Shown in pieces: positions 1 to 9,756 of a stretch of 64,000 nt of DNA. Each line of letters begins with the position of its first letter. Position 1 is the stretch's first letter. The stretch is from assembly GCA_033220425.1 (NCBI GenBank), contig CM065647.1, positions 5,394,001 through 5,458,000 of the forward strand, given 5' to 3'. The stretch is from Lepraria neglecta. Taxonomy: Eukaryota; Ascomycota; Lecanoromycetes; Lecanorales; Stereocaulaceae. The translations under genes and the position numbers were made by a program. Under the pieces are notes generated by a model that was not told where the DNA came from, did not search any database, and worked only from the letters and a program-made list of their open reading frames with translations.

Positions 1-1544
1 ACAACCTCAGAAAGATACTCCACCTCCCGCATCTGCATTGCCGCAAGGTCGTCGCTATACAACCGGAACCTCGTCCACATATTCAAGCATCCTTCTATGA
101 TGGACACGTACGAAGAGCCCGCGAAGGCATCGACACTGCTGTCTCGTTCCAGCTCCCTTAAAACTTTGGCTTTCGCTTTCGCCAAGCCAGCTCGCCCAGT
201 GCCGTAGTTAATGACTCGTCCGGCGCCAATCTGATATAACACTAGTCCGAGCTCCATCACCGACGCGTACGGTGGGTGGTTGAAATCGGAAAGGCCCCCT
301 AGAGTTGACTTTCGGTTTGTGCCAAATCCGATCGATAGGAATGGCTTTAAAACGAGCGGGTTGGCTTCAGCCCAGGGGTTGAAGTCCTCTTCTGGTTTAC
401 AGTAAAAGCGATAATTAGACGGTCGAGGCTGAACATTGAGATCCCGCTGTACCGGCAGAAAACAGAGGTGCGAAGTTACTAGCAGTTTTGCAAGCCAAGT
501 GATTTCGACCGGAGTAATATGCTCCACGTAAGAAGGGTCGGAAAGTATTTCGGCCAGGTTCAGAGGGCTTCGCCACGAGGTTGTGGCTTGGTGTACGATA
601 TGCAAATCATTCGAAATAGATCGAGATTGCGGCGTTGGAATATAGCCCAACGTTTCGACTCGGCTCCTCTGGTCCGAATTACTACCTTGTCTTAGGAATC
701 TTGGGCCATCAAGTTCCCTCAGTCGTGGAAGCTTCGCGATCATACCATCATCATCCTGCGAGTCTGGAACCCTTTTCCGAGTGTCTACCAGGAGTAACAC
801 GGAGTCGGTCTCTGGGTTGTAAGAGTGTGATTTTTGTATGCTGAAGACGTACGACCCATCCCGAACCTCTATGTCTGCCACACTTGAGAGTTCCGCGCTG
901 GTGTTATCCCAATGCTCCCGCAACTGAATGCTGAGTTGATGGTCCGATTCCCTTGTGTCACCTAAGCATGCCAGGCCATGATGTAGCCTATGCAGCGCCT
1001 TTCGGACGGGTAGCAAGGCCGAGTTGGCGGACTTGTTTTGTTTGGATGGTGATGGACGAGGCGAGTAGCTGTACTCCAACCTGAGTAGGCTGTGAAGGCC
1101 ATCGATGCTCGCACGAATGTGCTCTAAGCTGTCATGCAGCTTTTGCCAATCAATGATTGCCCATCTAGCCCGCCTCGGGAAGCCAGTAGACGACTGCAAC
1201 ACCTCTGGACCTGAAGCTTGCTGCTCAGGATCTCTAGTAGATGCTCCGCTGTCATACCAGTCAAGGAACTCGTGGCAGCTGTCGAGATGGCTTTGTATAT
1301 TGGCGACTTGGCGATTTACCGCTTTGACAGTTTCGACAGTCTCACCAATCTTTGCTAGTGACTGGAGATCACAATTGAGGACCTCGCCGAAGCGACACTC
1401 TTCTATTCGTAGCGTGTCTCGTATGTCCTTGAAATCTCTCCCAAATGTGCCTATACGCTGCCATACTCCGTGAAAACTGTGCAGAGCCTGGATCATAGGA
1501 GGCAGGAAAGCTCCAGCGCCCATTACATTTGACAAGGTGCTCAT
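1..1544 (-). CDS. DUF7580/HeLo-type incompatibility-like protein, partial at left edge
   Basis: An uninterrupted frame of at least 514 codons starts at ATG 1544..1542 and leaves the window without a stop. The N-terminal 200 residues look all-helical, with a Leu/His-rich stretch at about 95-170. The C-terminal part (about 325-514) has the order LNLAEILSDP, then WLAKLLVTSHLCFLPV, then VMELGLVLYQIGAG, followed by a helical tail. From memory this is the layout of the fungal DUF7580 family, a degenerate kinase-like fold often attached to HeLo or other incompatibility effectors. I see no intact kinase catalytic loop (HxD) or DFG, so a catalytic role is unlikely. The gene is divergent from the helical protein at 2396, across 851 bp. 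Function is inferred from family only; the frame itself is certain. Confidence 0.6.
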   Translation of the reverse strand, partial: MSTLSNVMGAGAFLPPMIQALHSFHGVWQRIGTFGRDFKDIRDTLRIEECRFGEVLNCDLQSLAKIGETVETVKAVNRQVANIQSHLDSCHEFLDWYDSGASTRDPEQQASGPEVLQSSTGFPRRARWAIIDWQKLHDSLEHIRASIDGLHSLLRLEYSYSPRPSPSKQNKSANSALLPVRKALHRLHHGLACLGDTRESDHQLSIQLREHWDNTSAELSSVADIEVRDGSYVFSIQKSHSYNPETDSVLLLVDTRKRVPDSQDDDGMIAKLPRLRELDGPRFLRQGSNSDQRSRVETLGYIPTPQSRSISNDLHIVHQATTSWRSPLNLAEILSDPSYVEHITPVEITWLAKLLVTSHLCFLPVQRDLNVQPRPSNYRFYCKPEEDFNPWAEANPLVLKPFLSIGFGTNRKSTLGGLSDFNHPPYASVMELGLVLYQIGAGRVINYGTGRAGLAKAKAKVLRELERDSSVDAFAGSSYVSIIEGCLNMWTRFRLYSDDLAAMQMREVEYLSEV

Positions 1545-2395
1545 GGTGAGCGTCCCCGGTATCTATGCACGAGGGAGAGTCCTGGCCGTTAGATGAGGCT
1601 GACCGCTGGCTTTATTGTGTATTATTCATCAAAATCCCTTCGCACTTTCTCCATCTTTCCTGGTCATCAAGGTCGACCGTAAGACCGCGCGTTTTGAGAA
1701 CAGAATAGTCCGGTCAATCTGAAGCGCTGTGCAGAGAATTTTCAGGTGTCATTGAACGCTGAAGGGTTCTTGCATCTCGATCTTAAAGCAGCTCCAAGGT
1801 ATGGATCGTTCCTCGGAAAGCGCAGATAGCATAGAGCGATGAATGCTTCTCATGAAGAAACCCTATTGCTTCTCGCAAGGACAGCGAAGGTGTATATGTA
1901 GGGGTATCACACGCCCAGGCGGCCTCAACAATATCCGAGGCCGTTGGCGTTCATTTTGCCAAAGCTGTTTGAAAATCTTTCCTGGTTTATCGGGCTCCAT
2001 GATGTGGTAGTTGTTTTTCACGTGCACGCAAGACGCGTGTCCACTTGCGTGTCCACTTGCGTGTCTATGAACAGGGTCTGGAAGTTCATTGGCTAGATGA
2101 AGGGACGCGAACCCTGCTTACGTTAGCATTTTAGGCTTGGCGTCGATCAAGCATGAGCAGATCGCCGTCAGTGTGAGCGCTCCCCTTTGCCATTGATGGA
2201 ATATGGAAGCCTATGCCATATTATAAATGCCTTGTCCTGCGGCCATTGATGCTTTGGAAGAGCCACCATGGCAACATGTTCCTTGATCATCAAAAGACAT
2301 GACAGCCCCTCAAGGCGGGAAAGGGAAGACCGTCAACCGACCTGAGGTCTTCGCCTGTCTTCAGCTTTCCACAACACCAGGCCTGCCACAACACA
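1545..2395. other. divergent intergenic region with a 12-bp direct repeat
   Basis: This 851-bp interval lies between two divergently transcribed genes, so it should hold both promoters. The only structure I see is a 12-bp unit GTGTCCACTTGC repeated twice in tandem and followed by a partial third copy at 2037-2064. No coding pattern was found. Confidence 0.5.
2037..2064. repeat. 12-bp tandem direct repeat
   Basis: The unit GTGTCCACTTGC occurs at 2037-2048 and 2049-2060, with GTGTC continuing a third copy. It sits in the divergent promoter of the DUF7580-type and helical protein genes and could be a regulatory site or simple slippage. Confidence 0.6.
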
Positions 2396-3495
2396 ATGGA
2401 ACCTTCACCTCCACCTTCGCGATCTCCTGCGAAATTAGTCCACACCACCGCCATGAGAGTCTTGTCTACGCTCGCAGCTCGAGACCCCACGTTGACGAAG
2501 CCTGCCAGCCAGCTGAAACTCTGGGGCCTCGGACTCTTCGAAGACGGTCCACTCGATCTTGACCTGGTGCTCGCGAACCAGAAAGTCACCTACGCTCCTA
2601 TGCGTGACTGTGTCCTGCAATTCCTGGTCACGATCCTAGCGCATGGAGAGCAGCTCTGCAAGGCTCTATACAACGGAGACGATACCATTCGGGCACTTGA
2701 AAAAGAGATAGTAGTAATTTTTGAACTGGAAGAATTGGTGGACATGGTGGTGGAAGGAAGGCAGGATGTCGAAGATGGACCCAATGACGCTTCAGAAATC
2801 GCTGCTATTGTGCAACGCCTGTTCGCCCTTTCTCCATCTATCAGAAGGGCCCGAAACCAGCAATCGCTGCAGATACAGGAAAGCCCTGGTGAAAGCGTGG
2901 AAGGAGATTGGATCGGCATCGGAAACCGGACGAATTTCACTTCGATGGAAACACTCATTGGAACGATCTACAAGAGGCTCGAAGCTGTTGCTGAAATAAT
3001 ACGGAAATATGACAAAGCAACTACTGGTGGGGCGATAGATGCTAAGATGTATTCACCGACTTTCGACACAGAGAGAAAGAGGTTGGAAAAATTCTATGAT
3101 ACGAGATGCAAAACCTGGTCTTTGCGTAAAATAGGAAAGAGCGTGCTTAAGGTAGAAGAAGAGGAAGCTAGACTGACCAGTGCTCTTTGTAAGTGAACCT
3201 TAATCCCCCGGAATACGTCAAAACCATGTTGTTCCATAGCTCATACATATGTTCCGCAGCCGACTTCATCAGTCATAGCGTAGAAGCTCTGACGACTGAG
3301 GATATCAATGCTATTACGTGTTTAGTCGGCGAGACAGCTACGAAGTTCATGCAACAGGACCCGCTGCAACCATTGCAGCTCTATTATGGTGGCATCACCT
3401 TGGATACTGCTAGCAATCGAACGACTACAGAGATAAAATCTCGCAGGGTGCCTCGAGTAACAAGTGCTTCTCCAGATGCTCTTGGGCAGCAGTGA
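2396..3495 (+). CDS. helical protein, possibly HeLo-like N-terminal effector
   Basis: Two exons, 2396..3188 and 3260..3495, give 342 residues. The 71-nt intron has a perfect GTAAGT donor and a CGCAG acceptor, and joining keeps the frame. The N-terminus is Pro-rich. It is followed by LKLWGLGLFEDG and long amphipathic helices rich in Glu and Leu (about 45-160), then a second helical block with KRLEAVAEIIRKY (about 205-260). The LWG..LF.G.L.LD pattern recalls HeLo-type helical domains of fungal incompatibility proteins, but I would not insist on it. No transmembrane segment, NACHT motif or repeat is visible. The neighbours (DUF7580-type gene and a NACHT-WD relic) support an allorecognition or immune context. 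It could equally be a lineage-specific orphan. Confidence 0.55.
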
Positions 3496-3721
3496 GTTCC
3501 AGGTGTCGCCAACGGGCCTGCCGTAATGGAGAACGTGATCAAGGAGTGTATATACGTGCGACCAAACGAACATCCAGTATGAATGGTCATGCAGATGTTT
3601 CTATCTGGTCTTCCCTACGCCGCGTCCCAGAAAGATAAACGCCTTCGCATAACTTCGCGCGGCTAGCAAATAAATTTTAGGTGTGGACCTGGATGCGAGC
3701 CCCCGTGACCGAAGGATCTTT

Positions 3722-5032
3722 CTAACTGTCATACTTGCCAAGACCCTCCAGAGGCGCATACTTCTCGTAGAGATAGCACATGGCATTGTACGCACTGTCA
3801 AAAGCTGTCAGTCGGTTTTGCTCTCATTTTTCTGTTTTTAAAAGAAGTGACATACGTCTGCCGAGTGACATTTCCCGGGTGATCACCTGGATCATTCAGA
3901 TTGTATTTCAAGCTATACAGCCTATTGCGGTCGTCCCATTCTTCAGCAGGCTCTGCTGCATCGTAATTTCTGAAATAATTCCTCGAGTACACCTGCGCTC
4001 GGAAGAATTGACCTCCAGATACCCAACTCCATTTCGTTGTGAACGTAGTAAGATCCAGCATCATACAAGATCACATCTCCCGTCTCGAGCAAAGTACCAA
4101 CGTTGCCTATTGATCTTCAGAACATACTCGAGCAGTCGATATAGCCATTGAGCAACATACCTTCCCAGCAGTCGCGGTGGATCAGGCTAGGCTTCAATTC
4201 GCGACCATCAGACTGCAGGACACCGAGCAACCGTGGAATGACCCCAGCGATGACTTGCTCAGCCGCAGCTTCGAGTTCTGGCCACACTCCATTTACTTCG
4301 GTATCGAGCTTCAGAACGCCACACAGGAGCTTCCCGAAAAACGTTGCTCGGCACTATTCCCAGGCTACGTTGTGCGGTGGCTTTCCATCGCACGTTGTAG
4401 CTTCAAAGCCCAACATAGCATTTGGGGACTTGCTCTTACGAGGGACCCCAGCAACGCGCGCGGTGAATTGCGCTGGCTCAGGCGCCGCGGTGTCCATGTC
4501 GAGGAAATCAGACAGGAAGAAGTACGTGTCAGGAGAGCCGTTCTTATACTTTCCCCAACCATGCGGTGTAGGTACCAAACCAGGAATGAGCGAATGGATC
4601 GTTGTTACCGATGTGTGTTCCCCCACATCATGGTTTTTCCATGATCTTCGCTTGCACACTGTATGGATAGCATTGTCAGCAAGCCTAAAGTATGGCACTA
4701 CAGTCCTGTGGCCGGACTAAGGCCGGCACAGATCGAAGGGCTTGGAGAGTGTCTCGACCTTGAGGAAATATCTCTTTCGGCATTCCGTCGGGCAACACCG
4801 CTATGACTCTCCCAGTGATTGTCCAGGCAGAGTAGCCGTACGCCTCTGCAGATATCACCTTCGTTCCCTCGGGCATCGCTAAACAGGCTTATCAATGCGA
4901 GTTTACGATTGATCTCGGCAACCCACCTTCAAGCACGGCTTCATCCATTGAAAAACCACCCTTGATATCTGCAAGGCTGTGACTCGCGGCTACATCTTCA
5001 TTATTCAGGAGTTCGTGAATAGCTTTCGACAT
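3722..5032 (-). pseudogene. fructosamine-3-kinase-like protein, broken
   Basis: Reading the minus strand from ATG 5032 gives pieces of a fungal fructosamine/ketosamine kinase-like phosphotransferase in the right order but in different frames. These are the EAYG-SAWT segment near 4830, then PTPHGWGKYKNG, FFLSDFLDMD and FEATTCDGKPPHNVAWE, the catalytic loop LIHRDCWEG-N (split by an intron near 4120), the YDAGSYYVHNEMELG metal-binding region, and WDDRNRLYSLKYNL. The C-terminal exon ends at TAG 3724..3722. Lesions are a frameshift at about 4760-4780, an in-frame TAG at 4354-4356 and a frameshift at about 4010-4025. At least three introns keep normal GT..AG borders, so decay is recent. Family members repair glycated proteins or phosphorylate sugar amines. 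This copy cannot make the whole enzyme unless the sequence contains errors. Confidence 0.75.
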
Positions 5033-5355
5033 TGTGTATGAATGAGTGGTTTTCATTATCTTGTTCAAAACGATTGAGCTTTCTTCGCATAATGTTGAAG
5101 GATTGCCTGGAGCACAGCATCACGTGGAGAAGGGTCTTATGAGAATCCTTCACTCTTGCTAGACATTGTCGTTTGCTGGAATCGCATTGGGCGAGCATGC
5201 ACAAGATTACTGCAACATTCTTGAACCCATCGGCTCGTGCACTGAGATTGTGATCATGCTTTTTCCCGTTTCATAAAAAGGGGTGAGAGGCGATTATGCA
5301 GGGCCGGAACGATTTCAGGGTCTAATGCCAGTATAGTTCACACAATACTGTTTTA
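5033..5355. other. intergenic, nothing recognised
   Basis: I see no coding pattern or repeat in this 323-bp stretch. It lies between the 5' end of the broken kinase-like gene and the NACHT-WD relic. Confidence 0.4.
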
Positions 5356-6189
5356 TTGGCCACTAGATCGATCGTCAGGTCTCGAAGAATCACAGAATCG
5401 ACGACGACTTATAAATGGATCAATCATCCATCTCACCAGGACTCTCTACTTGCATTTAGGTCAGGCAGAGTCCACGTGTGGGCTTGGTCGGATGTGGTGC
5501 AGACGGAGACAATCATGTTTCCCTCTCGGGTCATAAATAACATGAAGAGCCTAACTCGCAGCTGAACATCGTCATCCACGAATCTTTGGGAATTAAGAGA
5601 AAGCATCGAACAGGTATTAGTAACGCTCGACAAAACCTCTGTCCTAGTCCAATCCTCATGCCCAATCGGCCAAGGCCAGAAACAGAAAGAAACTCTTCTA
5701 TTCGACGTCTCAACCATCCCACACGCCACCGACTTCAGACCTTCCACCTCGCCTGAAGAACAACCCTCGACCAGATCCCCCTACGGCCAGACCCCCCGCT
5801 TCTGATCCAATTCAATTCACTTAGCTCCAAGTTCCGACGACCTCGACTCCCTCCACCCAATCCCCCTCCCCCAAGGCCTCGTATCACACATCTCCCTCCC
5901 CTTTCCTTCCTCTCCCACGACCGCCTGATCTTCCTGGACCAGAACTTCTGGCCCTGCTCTTGCCGTCTTTCTTCACCCTCCACCCCCAGCACCACCAGCA
6001 CTCGCCGTCCCCATGCAGGTAGTACGCTTGATGCAGGTCACTGGAGAGATTAAGCAGCATCGTCTCTTCCCTTGTGATTGGATGAGTCCGGATTCGGTGA
6101 GGTGGTGTACCGTTATGGCTGATGGGACAGTACTGTGTCCGAGGAATAGGGAAGTGGCGGTTGTGAGGTCCGCGGCGTTGCGGAATTAG
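5356..6189 (+). pseudogene. C-terminal relic of a NACHT-WD (NLR-like) protein
   Basis: Three short frame fragments line up with the C-terminal end of fungal NACHT/WD40 NLR proteins. They are TYKWINHPSHQDSLLAF followed by VHVWAWSDV (frame from 5356, ending in TGA 5563-5565), a middle part containing DRLIFLDQNFWPCSCRL in another frame near 5910-5960, and QHRLFPCDWMSPDSV then DGTVLCPRNREVAVVRS, ending in TAG 6187-6189. The order and spacing match the family tail that follows the beta-propeller (a W-N/P strand, a LVFLD-x-W-C-W strand, then a FFLP-DW...LCP-NGEVAIV end). The NACHT and most WD repeats are absent. The fragments are split by stops and frameshifts, so this is a dead remnant of an allorecognition/NLR gene. 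Confidence 0.6.
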
Positions 6190-6673
6190 AACCTCGAGAC
6201 GAGATGTGTTTTAATTTCAGAAGGCAAGGTTCGAGGGATGTTAAGCATGGTAGCGTTAAGGTGCAGCCACAAACGTTTTCATCAATTCTCATTCATGAAT
6301 AAATTCTTCCAAGTGTTTTGCTATTGTACAGTAACGTGTTTAGGAAACTAGCATTGATAGCTCTCACGCATCTACAATCCCTATATGTATGCTGGCTCGC
6401 TTTTGCATAAAAAAAGTCAAATGCTTCGTAAATGCTTCCACCTTCCACAACCGAAAGAATATTGTGTACGGGTAGTCATCTTATCGGGGTATCCAGCCAA
6501 TGAAAGAAGGCAACAGTATACAAGTACAGATCACCACATCCCCATCCACAGTTGCTATTGGCCTATGTGTCACCAGCCTATGAAAGCGCCAGCATCCTTC
6601 TATTACCCCGTCGTGTCATTCGTCATCGTCGTTCCTTTTTTTTTTTTTTTTTTTTTTTTGCAGTAATGCAGGG
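6190..6673. other. intergenic with a 24-T run
   Basis: This is AT-rich spacer between the NLR relic and the 3' end of the Ndt80-type gene. A run of 24 T at 6636-6659 lies just downstream of that gene's stop on the opposite strand. No gene is seen. Confidence 0.5.
6636..6659. repeat. poly-T homopolymer (24 nt)
   Basis: Uninterrupted T run read directly from the sequence, 15-38 bp beyond the Ndt80-type stop codon. It may lie in that gene's 3' UTR, where it reads as poly-A in the transcript. Confidence 0.9.
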
Positions 6674-8395
6674 TCATAATCCAGCCTCACTGAAATACCT
6701 CTGACTCTTCCCCGCCGGCCCACCGCTCACAACAGGACTAATATGGTGCACCACATGCGGCCTATAGACCGCATCAACAGGTGGCATCAAGTCCCCTTCA
6801 CCCAAGGGGAAGTATTCGTAGAGCATATCCGCTTTGTCTGCGACCTCTGGTAGTCTGACTTTCTGCGCCGTGTTCGAGAGTAGAGCTTTGGTCGAGGGGA
6901 GGGTGGGCAGCGAAGTATTCTTGTAAGGATGGGGCCTGGTGGCTGTAGTGTTGCGAGGAGATTTCTGGGGCCGTTGGGTCTTAGCGCGTTTTGGGGTATT
7001 GGCTTCGGCGGAGTAGTCGTCTGTAAGGGAGAGTGGCTGAGGTGCTGTTTGTGGGGATGCGGAGGATTTCGAGCTGGGTAGAGTAGGGGTTTTGAATGTG
7101 GATGTGGGTGTTTGGGTTGGGGCGCTTGAAGAGGCTGGTCCACTGGTGGACCGAACGAAGTTGTTGCTCGAGCTAAAGGTGTTGGATTTGTTTGGGGCAT
7201 TGGTGGCAGTGAAACCAGCAAATGATGAAGCGAAGGTATTGTCACCGCTATGCTCCCTCTTCAGTGGTGATTTCGGGTTCGGGGTGGCAGAATCGCTATT
7301 CGTGCGCGAAGTCGTGGCTCGACGAGTCGTAGCTTTATCGCCAACAGCGAGATCTCTTCGCTGTGAGAAGTTCCTAGGGCTTCGACCACGGACGACTATG
7401 GCTGCTGACTTGACTTCTGCTATTGAGACTTTGAGTCCCGTCGATAAGGTGGCCACGAGCTTCAGTCTGGCCACGAAGTGCTGCTGTAGCTCTTTTCGGC
7501 GGCCGTTGTTGGCTGTGGCTATTCGGAATTGGAGACGTTTCCATGCGATGGGGAAGGTAGCGTAGTCTGCATCCATGTCCTGATTTGACATCGTATCGAG
7601 TGGTATCGTTGTGGGCTCTTGCTCTGTTTTGTCTTCTGGCACAGATGGCGCGCTGCTGTTGGCTGGAGTCTTCCATGGCACGGAGATCAGCTTCACCGGA
7701 TGTCCCTCCACCGATTCCGTGGCTGAGACAGCCAGCTCTTGCGCTACAATGGGTATACGGTCTCCATTGTCCGTCAGGATGTATCTTAGATTCCTCGGCA
7801 GAGTAATCGATCCAGTGACCTGAAACAGATTTCGCCGATAACAGGTCAACTCTGGAGGTGCCATCTGTGGGAACAATCCCAGTGTAGGTGTTGCATCGGC
7901 CATGAAGAACATGCCATGTAGACGTGCACTCAGGGACAATGATGTGTGGCGGAGGGAGTAGTCGAGGAGGGTGAAGTTGTATGTAGGTGGTTGCTGGAAG
8001 TTGAGGAGGGCGTCGTCGCGATTGAGACTCGTTGCGGGGTCAGGACTTGGCGGTTGTGGGCCCACTTCTTGGGCGTCTTGAGGTAGGTTCTCGAAGGTGA
8101 AATCATCGTAGCTGGTGCTGAAGTTGCGATCGGTCTCGGTGAGGACAGGAGGAAGAGGGAGGTTGGGGAGGGTGGTGGTGCTAAGTAGGAGTAGTTGTCA
8201 GCTTCAATAGTGGTGAGGTGGGTAGTGCTTTGGTACTAACCTTCCGAAGTCATGATTCGGGTAGTCTGTTGGCTGGTATCTCTGCTCTGGATGGCCCAGC
8301 GTAGGTAGTGTGGTCATGTAGTCATCGGTTGAAACACCGGTATAGGCAAGTGGGTTGGATAGATAGGGAATCGTGTTCTGATCATAACCATCCAT
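6674..8395 (-). CDS. Ndt80/PhoG-family (p53-like) transcription factor
   Basis: Exons 8395..8241 and 8180..6674 (60-nt intron, GTTAGT donor, CTTAG acceptor) encode 553 residues. The Ndt80-type DNA-binding core lies at about residues 140-330. It includes FPIAWKRLQFRIATANNGRR, FVARLKLVATL and the Arg-rich SAAIVVRGRSPRNFSQRRD segment that contacts DNA in this immunoglobulin-like fold. The rest is low-complexity Ser/Thr/Pro (about 330-480) and a C-terminal tail. In filamentous fungi this family (Vib-1, XprG, Ndt80) controls incompatibility, protease secretion, carbon response and sexual development; which one this is cannot be said from reading alone. The start MDGYDQ was chosen because it precedes the first spliceable exon. 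Longer 5' extensions are possible. Confidence 0.85.
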
Positions 8396-9756
8396 TGTTA
8401 TGGGTGTCGAATAAGCAGCAGTAGGGACTGGATTCCAAAGATTACTCGCAGAGTATTTAGAAAGGAACAAAAATGACGGATGAATGAGCGTTGAAACAAG
8501 AGAAGGAAAGTCGAGTGAAAGAACGGTGAAGCCTGCAGGTAGATATTTGCGGAGGGGAATCTCGGGGCTTTTCAGCTCAGCTCGACGGGAAGACCGAACA
8601 TGATGTGATTCGTATCTGACGAGCATTAGGCCAGGAACAAGAGCGGGTAAATCCAATCAATGAATGGGTGGGGGGTTGGGTGTACGAAAAAGAAGGCGAT
8701 TGATTTCTCTCGAGAGGGCAAGTAGGTAGAGTTGAGAGATGAATAGTCGGGTTTACCTTGTGCATGATGTCGATCTACATGGGATCGTCAAGTGGTGCAT
8801 GCTTCAGCACATGGCACAGGGATGGCCACGTTTTTCGGCTTGCATTATCCGAAGGATCGACTGGGGGAACTATGTTTGGGATTATTCTGAGACAGACTTG
8901 CTTATCAAATATTGCGAGCATGAGTGAGAAGGATTCTGCACAATTGATAATTGGTGGTGCTTGCATCTCAATTACGAGGTGTGGGGGAGTGCGTGCAGGG
9001 AGGTTCTCGGGGCTGAAGTAGTGCCTGAAAGAGTCCTCTAGTGTCTGGAAGTTGCCCTGCAAGGCCTGAAATGACTGGACGATGACGCTGATCACCTCCC
9101 GCAACGGGTAACGAGCGCGATTCGGTTAGGTGCGAAGAACGTTAGAAGCCGAAGCATGAGCGCAATCCGGCGATCATTACGCTTTGATCAGGAACCGGGC
9201 CAGGCACGATCAGTCAATGGCCAAAGTCTGGAAGGATGAAACTTGTATCTACGTTTGTCTCTGTGTTTCATGTTTAAAATCAGAACCTCCAGCCGGATGA
9301 CCGCGTCTCGGATATGATGGGGTCAAAAAAAGATCGTCAGCGCTAGCTGCATGAGCCACGTTTTTCGTCTGCAGATCCCCATGTTTCAGAACTTGCCACG
9401 AGGCCATGATCATCAGAGTGTTTGCTTCAACGTTGAGAGCATGTGCTCCATGCTTTTCTGCATATGCAGCATAAAGAAAATCCTATCTATTTCTGCGGCA
9501 GTGGGTATAATACATCGTGTTTCTCGACCTGAAAAGACCTTATCCCATTGATCCTATTACCCAATGACTGACATGCGCCGTAATTCAGCATCGCATGATG
9601 TAAATATAGATAGATCTAAGATATTCATGTCGGTAATGCGAATGTACTCGCATCGCAAGAGATCTCATCAAAACTGTGGAGTACTGTAAATCCCATTGCT
9701 GTCAGGCAATCGATATTCCCGTCGCTATCAACCTATTCGAAGATCAGCAATGTCCT
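8396..9756. other. 1.36-kb intergenic region, no gene recognised
   Basis: The interval holds the upstream region of the Ndt80-type gene and the 3' flank of the GH3 gene. A 109-codon minus-strand frame at 8775-9104 exists but shows no family pattern, and I do not call it. Confidence 0.4.

Noticed and set aside
5735-6001. 88-codon Gly/Arg-rich minus-strand frame
   Set aside because: It is the reverse of the Pro-rich middle part of the NACHT-WD relic.
7092-7565. 157-codon plus-strand frame
   Set aside because: Antisense to the Ndt80-type coding region, with no independent support.
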